Shown here in pieces: positions 29,624-38,170 of a stretch of DNA of 64,000 nucleotides. The notes under the pieces are model-generated. The model saw only the letters and a program-made list of their open reading frames with translations. It was not told the origin of the DNA and did no database searches. The stretch comes from Clostridium oryzae (GTDB lineage: Bacteria > Bacillota > Clostridia > Clostridiales > Clostridiaceae): NCBI RefSeq assembly GCF_002029235.1, contig NZ_MZGV01000012.1, positions 42,978-106,977 on the forward strand, in the 5' to 3' direction. A program made the position numbers and the translations under genes. Position 1 is the first letter of the stretch. Each line of letters starts with the position of its first letter.

Positions 29624-29652
29624 ATTGTAATCGTTTATGCTTACTTTGTCAA
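29624..29652 (-). promoter_or_regulatory. SigA-type promoter of the deoR-PTS operon
   Basis: TTGACA at 29652-29647, 17-bp spacer, TACAAT at 29629-29624. Two AAACGA-type sequences lie around the -10 (AAACGATTAC and AAAACGAAT, about 20 bp apart), possible half-sites for the DeoR protein. Confidence 0.75.
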
Positions 29653-29674
29653 TGTATATGCTCATTTCTTTCAA

Positions 29675-29718
29675 AAATAGCTTTTATATGCTCATTTTAT
29701 GCGCAATAAAAGCTATTT
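29675..29718. repeat. Inverted repeat in the deoR-mmuM spacer
   Basis: 13-bp arms AAATAGCTTTTAT / ATAAAAGCTATTT at 29675-29687 and 29706-29718. No T run on either side, so more likely a protein-binding or MITE-like structure than a terminator. The rest of the spacer up to 30078 shows nothing I can assign. Confidence 0.5.
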
Positions 29719-30078
29719 GTATCTGTCAACTAGTCACACTCATTAAGGAACCACTCCATGCAGCTGCACTTTGCAATAAAATCAAACTAACTCTAGTTTT
29801 AAGTTCGACAAATTGTTTTACAATCCATATTATAATAGAGTTAAATAAGTGCACAATATAATATTTATTGTATTTCTATGTAGTTACGAATTGAATTTGA
29901 TCATCACATAAAATATAATAATATCTATAAGTTATATATAATGCATTAAAATGCTAGATGTGTATCGTCCTTAAATCCTTTTAGAACTTATAATTGTATT
30001 TTTTTGATTATCACGATGTTTTACGTTTGTGTGTTATATATATATTTACACATTTATATAGAGAAGAGGAAAATTAAC

Positions 30079-31011
30079 ATGAATCCAATAAAGAACATAT
30101 TAACGGATTTTCCATTGATCATTCTAGATGGTGCTTTGGCAACAGAACTTGAAAATAGAGGATGTAATATTAATGATTCACTTTGGTCTGCAAAAATCCT
30201 TGCTGAAAATCCTGATATTATTGAACAAATACATTTAGATTATTTTTCTGCTGGAGCAGACTGTGCAATAACAGCAAGCTACCAAGCTACGATTGAAGGA
30301 TTTGTAAAAAAAGGCTTTACAGAGTCACAAGCAGTTGCACTAATAAAAAAATCTGTTGAAGTTGCTAAAAGAGCTAGAGATAGTTTCTGGGAAGATCCAT
30401 CAAACAGAACTAACAGGCCTTTTCCGTTTGTCGCAGGTTCAGTTGGACCTTATGGAGCATATCTTGCAGATGGATCAGAGTATAGAGGAGATTATAAAAT
30501 TTCTTGCGACGATCTAATTGATTTTCACAGGCCCCGAATCAACATTCTTATAGAAGAAGGTGTTGACATACTAGCTTGTGAAACTTTTCCAAGTCTTGAA
30601 GAAGCAAAAGCAATAGTGAAATTACTCGAAGAATTTCCTGATACATATTGTTGGATAAGCTTTACTGGAAAAAACGATTTTGAAATAAGCGATGGAACAT
30701 TAATTTCGGAATGTGCTAAATACTTAGATACATGTAGGCAAGTGGTAGCTACTGGTATCAACTGTACGTCTCCAAAATTCATTCCATCATTAATCAACGA
30801 GATAAAAGCTAATACTTCAAAACCTATAGTTGTATACCCTAATTCTGGAGAAGAGTATGATGCTGCCGATAAATGTTGGCATGGGCATACTTCCAGTGAA
30901 GAATATGCCAGTGATGCAAAGGTTTGGTTTGAGCATGGTGCTAAACTAATAGGAGGATGCTGCAGAACAAAACCTGCTGATATAAAAGCTATTGCTTCAT
31001 GGGCTAGGTAA
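30079..31011 (+). CDS. mmuM: Homocysteine S-methyltransferase
   Basis: Transfers a methyl group from S-methylmethionine or S-adenosylmethionine to homocysteine, giving methionine. 310 aa from the ATG at 30079 (GAAGAGGA upstream); the frame is open 25 codons further but without a start site. The zinc-binding cysteines are in GINCTSP (near 230) and GGCCRTKP (near 296), and the start LLDGALATELENRG-like block (ILDGALATELENRGC) is canonical. No other methionine gene adjoins it, and I could not make out an S-box or Met T-box upstream. Confidence 0.93.
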   Translation: MNPIKNILTDFPLIILDGALATELENRGCNINDSLWSAKILAENPDIIEQIHLDYFSAGADCAITASYQATIEGFVKKGFTESQAVALIKKSVEVAKRARDSFWEDPSNRTNRPFPFVAGSVGPYGAYLADGSEYRGDYKISCDDLIDFHRPRINILIEEGVDILACETFPSLEEAKAIVKLLEEFPDTYCWISFTGKNDFEISDGTLISECAKYLDTCRQVVATGINCTSPKFIPSLINEIKANTSKPIVVYPNSGEEYDAADKCWHGHTSSEEYASDAKVWFEHGAKLIGGCCRTKPADIKAIASWAR

Positions 31012-31016
31012 AAAAT

Positions 31017-31070
31017 GGTAGGAAGTGATTTCCGTCGGCTGGAAAATGCCTCCTCCAACCACTTCCTACC
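31017..31070 (+). mobile_element. 54-bp hairpin element (MITE-like), copy 1
   Basis: Terminal inverted repeats GGTAGGAAGTG / CACTTCCTACC enclose a core with its own palindrome (TTTCCGTCGGCTGGAAAA). The copy at 40981-41034 matches 53 of 54 bases in inverted orientation. It begins 6 bp after the mmuM stop. It could also act as a terminator-like structure. Confidence 0.75.
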
Positions 31071-31207
31071 CTATACCGACTATATGCATTTACAAAGTAT
31101 TATTTTCTATATTACTTCTCCCAAATTATTTTTCTTGTTTATCTATTTTTTATTATTTTTTTAAGTGCTATCTTTATATTACTTCGTATATTATATAGTT
31201 ACATTAT

Positions 31208-31342
31208 TTCGGTAACACATACATTCCTTGCAAATTTTCTAATTTGGGCAAACTCGGGTGCGCCTCAAACACTGCCCAAATCTTAACGAAAATTTGCATA
31301 AAATTTGCTGACAATTGCTAAATTCACTCTATATCTCCGTTG
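31208..31342. repeat. Intergenic palindromic repeat family, copy D
   Basis: Shares GCGCCTCAAACA, ATCTTAACG, AAATTTGC and ATTGCTAAATTCACTC, in that order, with copy C at 60524-60693. The left arm contains TTGCAAATTTTCTAATTTGG, the complement of which recurs in the right arm. Confidence 0.65.
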
Positions 31343-31407
31343 GTTAAAGGCCTAAATGGCCTTTAACGGGTTATCTGCGAATGATAATGAGCGTGCTTAG
31401 ATAACCC
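31343..31407. repeat. Two adjacent perfect hairpins
   Basis: GTTAAAGGCC / GGCCTTTAAC (31343-31367) is directly followed by GGGTTATCT / AGATAACCC (31368-31376 and 31399-31407). They sit immediately after repeat copy D. Not flanked by T runs; function unknown. Confidence 0.55.
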
Positions 31408-31468
31408 CGACTGTAAACATTTCCTATGCCCTGACTCTTAATATTCACAAAATACTTTTATTATATTC

Positions 31469-31614
31469 CTTCTGTTGCCTTCTTTTCTTAATTCACTAGC
31501 TTCAGAATATTTTACTGTTTTTTAATTTCTTCGTAAACATGATTTAACGTTTTTGCGTTTAGTTCTCTTCTTTTTTTGCTTTATACAAGAGTATCTTAGC
31601 ATTATCTAAAAGTA
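31469..31614. repeat. Duplicated noncoding tract, copy 2
   Basis: Aligns with 22289-22430 (shared CTTCGTAAACATGATNTAACG, TTACTGTTT and GAGTAT blocks) and ends exactly where homology to a nuclease-family protein begins. This suggests a deletion or rearrangement joined the two. Confidence 0.6.
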
Positions 31615-31928
31615 TTCATACGACTGCCTATAAACAAATTTTATCATCTGGATTTTATGATGCTTCCAAAGCTGAAGAAGTCATCTCATATGGACCGCCA
31701 TTTACTTATCATCGTTTCATGATGAACCAATATACTACAGATTTGCCGCGTTTGCAGCAAGAAAACAGCCGTATTTTTTGCACAATAGACCATGTTTTCT
31801 ATCATGGAAAATTTGAGATTCAGCGTTACGGCATCCTTGCAGATAATCAGTCTGGCATTTATCCTTCAGATCATTTTCCTGTATTATGTGATTTTAGCTT
31901 CATAGATAAAAAAGATGTGCCAATTTAG
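31611..31928 (+). pseudogene. C-terminal remnant of an endonuclease/exonuclease/phosphatase family protein
   Basis: Open frame of about 105 codons without a start at its left end. It has FTYHRF, IDHVFYHGKFEI and the terminal SDHFPVLCDF; the Asp-His pair of SDHFPV is the catalytic C-terminal signature of EEP-fold enzymes. The N-terminal two thirds (metal-binding Asn and Glu blocks) are missing. An internal ATG at 31719 would leave only 69 aa. The junction coincides with the duplicated tract, so it is a truncated gene and not a small functional protein. Confidence 0.75.
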
Positions 31929-32005
31929 TTTAAAGCAGCTGTTAATCATGTTATCGATATCTCCCGTTTGAATTTTCTATTATTTAAATATTTCTTTATT
32001 CAACG

Positions 32006-32046
32006 AAAAAAGGTAATGGATAGTAGAACTTATCCACTGCCTTTTT
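32006..32046 (-). terminator. Terminator of the SGNH hydrolase gene, possibly bidirectional
   Basis: Stem AAAAAGGTAATGGATA / TATCCACTGCCTTTTT with one mismatch, T runs on both sides. Confidence 0.75.
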
Positions 32047-32102
32047 ATTATATACACCCTTATCTCACATAACAATTTTTCTGTAATCGCGCTGTTTCAA
32101 AC

Positions 32103-33197
32103 CTATACAATAACCCCAATAAATGCTAGTCTGAAATTGGTTCCTTTGCATTCGTTTCTATTTCCATGCACTACTTCTATCTCAATATGATGTTTACCAT
32201 ATTTTAAATCTTGTGCAAGAGTATTTGTTAAATATTGACCACTTTCAGGCATCCACCATTCTCTCTCTCGATTTGTTTCAATCCATTCTTGTCCATCAAT
32301 ACTATATTTAAATTCTGATGCAGTTGTACCAAAATCAAATGCCAGCATAAGTCCTGTACCTTCAAAATCAAATTGCATCTTTGCTCCTACTGCAGACGTA
32401 GATAAAACTTGGTCAGTCCAAGCCATTTTTGACCATCTTCTTATCATCCATGGCCCTCTTGTCTCAACTTCCGAGAACGGTAGGATGTATGCATTTTCCC
32501 AATTTTTTTTATTAAAAGGTTCTTTTATATTTTTTCCTGCTGCTAAAGCCTTATAATTAGGATTCGATACAAGTTCCTGTTCAAGAAAATTAGTTACACT
32601 TTGAGCATAACTTAAGCTTCCTCTAAAATCAGGATGAAGGCCATCCGGAAGCCATTCCTCCCATCTCATTCTTCCCTTTTTCACTTCTTCTAATGCGTAC
32701 AAGCCCATCCAAACCGAACTTATATCGTAATGTGCTGCTAACTGTTCAAATTCATCTACTGTAGCAGGAACCTTTCCATCCATCATATCTGTATACATAT
32801 CTTGCATATATGTATATGTAATAAGCAGATCTCTGTCCTCTTTCAATAACTTTCTTATAAGTCCTTCCCTTGACCTCATTCGCTTTTCAGTTTCTTGTTC
32901 ATTATCATTAACTGCATATTCAACGAATACGATATCACAATTTCTATCAATAAGATCCCTATCAGCTCTAAATACAGCCAAATCACTGCCTGTACCTCCG
33001 ATTGCAGCATTCTCTATATAAAATCTAACATTAGGAAACCTTTCAACAAACCAGCTGCAGACATATTCGGGCCATCTCGTGGCACTGCTTTGATCGGTTA
33101 TAGACCCGCCTATAAACCCTATTATTACCTCACCCTTTTTTATAGCTTTTAAAAGTCTAGGAAATCCGCTTCTTTTTTGATAAATATTTAACTCCAT
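32103..33197 (-). CDS. SGNH/GDSL hydrolase with C-terminal beta domain
   Basis: Esterase-family protein of 364 aa from the ATG at 33197 (GAGGG 8 nt before; a TTG six codons earlier falls in the ribosome site). SGNH blocks in order: GFIGGSITDQSS (nucleophile Ser in block I), IGGTGSD (block II Gly), VEYAVNDNEQ (block III Asn) and LPDGLHPD (catalytic Asp and His). Residues 220-364 form a beta-sandwich-like extension (FDFEGTGLMLAFDFGTTAS) that may bind carbohydrate. No signal peptide, so it is cytosolic. Substrates of this class are often acetylated sugars. Single gene. Confidence 0.85.
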   Translation of the reverse strand: MELNIYQKRSGFPRLLKAIKKGEVIIGFIGGSITDQSSATRWPEYVCSWFVERFPNVRFYIENAAIGGTGSDLAVFRADRDLIDRNCDIVFVEYAVNDNEQETEKRMRSREGLIRKLLKEDRDLLITYTYMQDMYTDMMDGKVPATVDEFEQLAAHYDISSVWMGLYALEEVKKGRMRWEEWLPDGLHPDFRGSLSYAQSVTNFLEQELVSNPNYKALAAGKNIKEPFNKKNWENAYILPFSEVETRGPWMIRRWSKMAWTDQVLSTSAVGAKMQFDFEGTGLMLAFDFGTTASEFKYSIDGQEWIETNREREWWMPESGQYLTNTLAQDLKYGKHHIEIEVVHGNRNECKGTNFRLAFIGVIV

Positions 33198-33424
33198 ACT
33201 TCCATCCCTCTTCAATACAATATATAGATATTCTTAATCAAGTACACTAATCATATCTATTCACTTCTAAAATACTAACACATTCGCATTGTTTTGTAAA
33301 GTAACAAGTGACTGTGAGTTGCGAAACAAAAGTAACAAATTAAATTTTCATAAATATTTTTATCATATTTCTTTATTCTATTGAATAACATTATAAATGA
33401 ATATTTCTTTATGAGATGATATAG

Positions 33425-33883
33425 ATGGAAGCAAATCTAATTTTAATTTTATTACTAGCAGCTTCAGTTATTGGCAGAGCTAATTCCGTATCTATAGCAA
33501 TAGCTCTGCTTTTAACAATACGCTTACTTAATATTGGAAACTTAGTCTTTCCTTTATTGCAAAAACACGGCATGTTTATAGGGTTGGTATGCTTAACAGC
33601 TGCCATATTAATTCCTATTGCAAATGGAAGTGTATCCTCTCTTAATATCAGAAATAACATCTTTTCTGTTGTAGGCCTGCTCGCTCTGCTGCTTTCATTC
33701 TTCACGACTTATCTCAGCGGTGTTGGATTAAAATATCTTGCTATAGAAGGTCATAGCAATGTAATGCCGGCATTAATCCTTGGTGCTGTCATCGCAGCAG
33801 CTTTTCTTGACGGAGTTCCTGTTGGACCATTAATTACTTCTGGTATGTTAGCACTTATTATGAAATTAGTCCATAAATCATAA
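33425..33883 (+). CDS. DUF441 family membrane protein
   Basis: 152 aa with four predicted membrane helices and the DUF441 features GLVCLTAAILIPIANG, TYLSGVG and a C-terminal GVPVGPLITSGM loop. Widely conserved in Bacillota and of unknown function. The ribosome site is poor (GAGATGAT). A terminator overlaps its stop codon. Confidence 0.85.
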   Translation: MEANLILILLLAASVIGRANSVSIAIALLLTIRLLNIGNLVFPLLQKHGMFIGLVCLTAAILIPIANGSVSSLNIRNNIFSVVGLLALLLSFFTTYLSGVGLKYLAIEGHSNVMPALILGAVIAAAFLDGVPVGPLITSGMLALIMKLVHKS

Positions 33884-33907
33884 ATAGCCTGTTTTTGCAG
33901 GCTATTT
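33882..33907 (+). terminator. Bidirectional terminator between DUF441 and flagellin genes
   Basis: Perfect 10-bp stem AAATAGCCTG / CAGGCTATTT around TTTTTG, 24 bp from the flagellin stop. Confidence 0.7.
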
Positions 33908-33930
33908 ACCCATATTATATTAAATCCAAG

Positions 33931-36900
33931 CTAGACGATTAATAAATTAGCCTGTTCTTTAGATGTATTACTTTGTGCTATTAGAGCCTCAATGCTTCTA
34001 CTTAATATGTTATTTTTAGCAAACTCCATTATTCCTTTTGCCATATCTAAATCTGCTATTCTAGATTGTGCTTCTGTTAGATTCAATTCCTGATTTTGTG
34101 CCAAGCTGTAGGCTTTATCCAATGTATTCTCATAAGCTCCATATCTGCTGCGTTCATGTGATATTATTCCTATTGCTTTATCCAGTACATCTAAGCTATA
34201 GTTAGCGCTTGTTCTAGAGGTCACACATACGTCTTGAGAACCAATTGCATCAGTATTAACTCTTCTCCTGTTTATTGTCATAGATTGTCCTGCATTAGCT
34301 CCAGTTTGTATTTTTATACCATCATAAGGTACTGCACTAAAAAAATTTGGCTTCTTAAGCCCATAAAATGTATTAACGCTCCTCTGTGCTCCATTAGCTA
34401 TATCTTTCTCATTCCACCATATACTGTAATCGCTATCGCCAATATTTCTGCCCGTTGGAGTAAAGTTCCAATCGTCTACGGTAGGATAATTGGCCAGTAC
34501 AAGCTTGTCAGGTGTCTCAATAATACCTATACCATCAAATTGACCGTTTATTATTGCCTTAGATTCTAAGTATCTATTAGTAGTGTGATTATAAACGTCA
34601 AATTCATTAGGTAATTCTTGACCAGTGTACGCTCTTTCAGTGACAACTGGTTTACCATCAATTCTATAGGGAGCATAATCATCACTTCCAAGCATCGTGT
34701 CTAAATTAAATAGAAAACCTACTTTTTTATTGGCACCAGAGTTATTAACAATATCATATCTAATCTCAAACATATTCTTATCAGTTCCAACAATGGTAAC
34801 TGATTGTTTTATCTGTATGCCTTGTACTGTATATCCTGTCTCATAAGTATCACCATTTTGAATAGTAGGTGATGTTAAATTACCATCCCTCAAACTATAC
34901 TGTTTTCCATCAATAACAACTATTGGTCTGCTTGTACTTCCATGTCCATATATAAGAATTTGGTTGTCATCCTCTACAGCATTTGAATATCCCTGTACAG
35001 TTTGAAGTCCAAATTGTCCATCATGTGCTACAATAAGTGAAAGAGGTGTTCCATCACTATATGTGACTTCCTTTCCATCATCATCTACATTAAGTAAATT
35101 CAGATCATTAAACTTAGTACTATTTGCAATACGATCAATTTCAGCGTTTAATTGATCTATCTCGTCTTGTATGCTCTTTCGATCGCCAAATGATTGCACA
35201 TCATTAGCAGCATAAACACATAATTCCCTCTCTCTTTGTAAAATACTTTGAATTTCATTTAGACCGCCTTCTGCTGTTTTTACTAATGAAATTCCATCTT
35301 CAATATTATTTTGAGCCTGACTTAACCCTCTAATCTGTGCCTTCATCTTCTCACTTATACTTGACCCAGCCGCATCATCAGCAGCTCTATTTATTCTAAG
35401 ACCAGAAGATAATTTTTCAATATTCTTACTAAGTTCGCTGCCATTTTTCTTTTCTTCATTTAAAATGTGCTTATCATTTCTGTTATTTTCAGATACATAT
35501 TCCTTGGATTTATTTAACAGCATATCTACATCATTTTGTGAGTTGTTAATAACACTTTTAACCAAACTGTTTGATATTTGGCTTAATATGTTTTGTTTAG
35601 AATACATGGTCATTTGTGACGCCATATCTGTGTCTCTAATTTTACTTTCTGCCGACTGCATATTCTCTCTTATATCACTATCAACATTCGAAAAGAACTC
35701 CAATCCATTACTTATTGCACCAAGACGTGCTCTTTTATTTGAAACAAACTTTATTGCATCATCTAGTTTCTGTATTGAAGCTGAAGCTTCACTAATAGCG
35801 TTTATACTATCTATACCTAGAGATGATGTAGTTACATTCACTAATTTTATTTCCATTGATTCCTGTGCATTTGCTCCAATTTGAACCATAAAATTACCAG
35901 ATTCAGTTTTATCAGGCCACACTACATTAAAAAATTGCAGAGGCTGATCTTTGACTGAATCTGCGGATTCATCTATAACATCTTCGGCATTTAGCGATAT
36001 CCCTCCAAAATCACTACCTTCTATAGAACCTGTATCAGTTTCCTGAGTTCCCCAATTGAGAACTTCTTTATTGTTAATAAAATATCTAGCTCCATCTGCC
36101 CCTACACTACCGAATTTATTTACAAAATCTGCATATGACGTGAAACGGGAGCTGTAAGTAACTATAGAATTTTTTAATGCATCGGTGGCTGAGCCCGAAT
36201 AATTCATTATTACGTTCATAATGTCTTTAAAAGTTCCTGTTGTTAAATTACTATTTATATATTTAACTATAATATATCCTGCAGAGTAATCTACATCATC
36301 TCCATGCCACTCAGCACCATTTAATAGCTCCACAGCCCTATCTACTAGATTACTTACTTTTCCATCATCTATCCCTGTTTGCATAGAATTTCCGACTACC
36401 TGCTTTAACCTCTCATCTGCTCCCGGAATAAATTCAGCAGTACCTTCAACAAACCAAACTGCATTGTTGTAATGAAAATCGTTCATCTTATTCACACCTA
36501 AAGCATCATCCATGACAGCATGAGTAAATTCATGTGCGATAACACGATCCGCATAGAATCCAGGTCCAGCAACAGTGTTACCACTATCACCATCTGCTGG
36601 GTTGAAATCTTCAATATCTATATGTAATTCTAAATTTCCACTGGCACCGCCAACATGGGCTAATTCACCATAAGGAGCCCCTTCATCTAAAACTATATTC
36701 AAATTGGAACTTCCAGATGCATGTAATCCGTATGCTGAATATATTTTTTTCTCGGCTTCCTCAAGCCACCCATTCTTTAGTCCATTAAATATATTATTCA
36801 CCTGTGGCTTGTCCATGCTAGAAACTCCCGAGCTATTCAAAAGACTTATATCATTAAATCGGGTACTGTTAGCTATATTATCTATTTCTTTATTTATTTG

Positions 36901-37236
36901 ATCAACTTCATCTTGAATAGATGTCCTATCTTCCGTTTGCAAAGTATCATTATTAGCTTGTACCATCAACTCTCTGCTTCTTTGCAATAAACTATGAATT
37001 TCATTTAATCCCCCATCAGCTACTTGAAGAAGTGACATCGTGTCTTGTATATTTCTGCCTGCTTGGTCAAGCCCTCTGATAAGTGCACGCATTTTTTCTG
37101 AAATACTAAGTCCAGCAGCATCATCAGCAGCTCTATTAACTTTCGTTCCAGTAATGAGTTTTTCCATAGATTTTTTCTTATCTAGTTCGTTTTTCTTAAT
37201 AAGTCCATATTGACTATTGATATTATTAATTATCAT
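33931..37236 (-). CDS. Tandem double flagellin carrying a zinc metalloprotease domain (flagellinolysin type)
   Basis: 1101 aa, several times the size of a normal flagellin. Unit 1: flagellin N-domain (1-136; NRAADDAAGLSISEKMR), a protease insert (about 143-400), then flagellin C-domain (about 448-575; AESKIRDTDMASQMTMY). Unit 2: a second N-domain (about 594-716; INRAADDAAGSSISEKMKAQ), a different beta-rich insert (717-965) and a second C-domain (966-1101; AQSRIADLDMAKGIMEFAK). The protease has H235-E-F-T-H239 and a probable third ligand in EGTAEF (Glu264 or Glu268), the gluzincin layout. Single-unit proteases of this kind assemble into enzymatically active filaments. The fusion is continuous with no frameshift. 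A SigD-type promoter precedes it; motAB lies upstream. Confidence 0.93.
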   Translation of the reverse strand: MIINNINSQYGLIKKNELDKKKSMEKLITGTKVNRAADDAAGLSISEKMRALIRGLDQAGRNIQDTMSLLQVADGGLNEIHSLLQRSRELMVQANNDTLQTEDRTSIQDEVDQINKEIDNIANSTRFNDISLLNSSGVSSMDKPQVNNIFNGLKNGWLEEAEKKIYSAYGLHASGSSNLNIVLDEGAPYGELAHVGGASGNLELHIDIEDFNPADGDSGNTVAGPGFYADRVIAHEFTHAVMDDALGVNKMNDFHYNNAVWFVEGTAEFIPGADERLKQVVGNSMQTGIDDGKVSNLVDRAVELLNGAEWHGDDVDYSAGYIIVKYINSNLTTGTFKDIMNVIMNYSGSATDALKNSIVTYSSRFTSYADFVNKFGSVGADGARYFINNKEVLNWGTQETDTGSIEGSDFGGISLNAEDVIDESADSVKDQPLQFFNVVWPDKTESGNFMVQIGANAQESMEIKLVNVTTSSLGIDSINAISEASASIQKLDDAIKFVSNKRARLGAISNGLEFFSNVDSDIRENMQSAESKIRDTDMASQMTMYSKQNILSQISNSLVKSVINNSQNDVDMLLNKSKEYVSENNRNDKHILNEEKKNGSELSKNIEKLSSGLRINRAADDAAGSSISEKMKAQIRGLSQAQNNIEDGISLVKTAEGGLNEIQSILQRERELCVYAANDVQSFGDRKSIQDEIDQLNAEIDRIANSTKFNDLNLLNVDDDGKEVTYSDGTPLSLIVAHDGQFGLQTVQGYSNAVEDDNQILIYGHGSTSRPIVVIDGKQYSLRDGNLTSPTIQNGDTYETGYTVQGIQIKQSVTIVGTDKNMFEIRYDIVNNSGANKKVGFLFNLDTMLGSDDYAPYRIDGKPVVTERAYTGQELPNEFDVYNHTTNRYLESKAIINGQFDGIGIIETPDKLVLANYPTVDDWNFTPTGRNIGDSDYSIWWNEKDIANGAQRSVNTFYGLKKPNFFSAVPYDGIKIQTGANAGQSMTINRRRVNTDAIGSQDVCVTSRTSANYSLDVLDKAIGIISHERSRYGAYENTLDKAYSLAQNQELNLTEAQSRIADLDMAKGIMEFAKNNILSRSIEALIAQSNTSKEQANLLIV

Positions 37237-37292
37237 TTATCTATACCGCCTTTAGATGTATAAGTTCCTCCTTAAAATGACACATTATTTAT

Positions 37293-37319
37293 TTATCGTA
37301 AGTTTAACTTAGTTATTTA
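37293..37319 (-). promoter_or_regulatory. SigD (sigma-28) type promoter of the flagellin gene
   Basis: Minus strand TAAATAAC (37319-37312), 11-bp spacer, TACGATAA (37300-37293), against the consensus TAAAGTTT-N11-GCCGATAA. It lies about 55 bp before the ATG. Downstream are AAGGAGGA (too far) and AAAGGCGG 9 nt before the ATG, the latter being the probable ribosome site. Confidence 0.65.
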
Positions 37320-37380
37320 TGAAAATTATAGAATTATGACCATGTTTATACATAAATATTGCGAATAATTTACATAAATA

Positions 37381-37419
37381 ATATGAGCCAACCTAATATT
37401 ATATTAAGTTGGCTCATAT
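37381..37419 (-). terminator. Terminator of motAB
   Basis: 12-bp perfect stem ATATGAGCCAAC / GTTGGCTCATAT, 11 bp after the motB stop; the T run on the minus strand is short (TATTTATG). Confidence 0.7.
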
Positions 37420-37429
37420 AAAACTATCT

Positions 37430-38158
37430 TTATTTATTTTTCTTATCAGTTAATGGATATTTTCGAACTATAAATATTTCCACTCTCCTGTTTTTAGCTC
37501 TGCCCGCTTCAGTCGCATTACTATATTTAGGCTTGTATTCACCATAGGCTTGTATTGAAGATCTACTAGCTTTAATTTTTCCCCTATCAACCATATAATT
37601 CATTACATTAATTGCTCTTACTGCACTCAATTCCCAGTTAGATCTATATTCAGAATTATCAATTGGTACGTTGTCCGTATGTCCCGCAAACCTAATGTCA
37701 TTATCCAAATTTTTTATCATCTTTGAAATATCTAAAAGGAGAGGCCGCACGCCCTTTAAAATACGAGCTTTTCCTGAATCGAAAAGCACTGCATCCTGAA
37801 TAGATATCTGTAATCCTTCTTCATTCAAACTAGTATTAACTTTATTTTCATATCCCTTTTCTTTGATTTCTGCTTCTAAAGTACTTTTTATACGCTCCAT
37901 CGTATCCTGCTCAACTTTATTACCACCAGATTCCTCCATTGGGATAGCTGTTTTCCCTCCTTCTGATAATGCATCTCCTCCCCCTGAAAAGATTACACTA
38001 AATTGTTCACTCACCTTCTGAAGCTTAGCTTTATCAACATTGCTCATAGCAAACATAACAATGAAAAGTGCCAGAAGGAGCGTAAGCATATCTGAATACG
38101 GAAGAAGCCATGTTTCGTCAACATGTTCATCATCATGCTGTTTTTTCTTCTTACTCAT
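37430..38158 (-). CDS. motB: Flagellar motor stator protein MotB
   Basis: Peptidoglycan-anchored stator subunit, 242 aa. One membrane helix (about 21-41) begins PYSDMLTLLLALFIVMFAM, with the ion-carrying Asp23. A plug/linker and an OmpA-like domain (about 115-235) follow, with FAGHTDNVPI, NWELSAVRAINVMNYM and NRRVEIFI, the peptidoglycan-binding residues. AAGGAG precedes the ATG. It follows motA after 12 bp. The Asp in a PxxD context is the proton type; ion specificity cannot be fixed from sequence alone. Confidence 0.95.
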   Translation of the reverse strand: MSKKKKQHDDEHVDETWLLPYSDMLTLLLALFIVMFAMSNVDKAKLQKVSEQFSVIFSGGGDALSEGGKTAIPMEESGGNKVEQDTMERIKSTLEAEIKEKGYENKVNTSLNEEGLQISIQDAVLFDSGKARILKGVRPLLLDISKMIKNLDNDIRFAGHTDNVPIDNSEYRSNWELSAVRAINVMNYMVDRGKIKASRSSIQAYGEYKPKYSNATEAGRAKNRRVEIFIVRKYPLTDKKNK

Positions 38159-38170
38159 TATTCTATCTCC

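Noticed and set aside
29583..30078. S-box, T-box or other riboswitch before the homocysteine methyltransferase
   Set aside because: No T-box core, no SAM-I style stems or terminator could be made out by eye.
31017..31070. Insertion sequence with transposase
   Set aside because: Element is 54 bp and no transposase frame exists anywhere in the window; at most a non-autonomous element.
33409..33705. Minus-strand frame opposite DUF441
   Set aside because: Antisense of a recognised family with hydrophobic helices.
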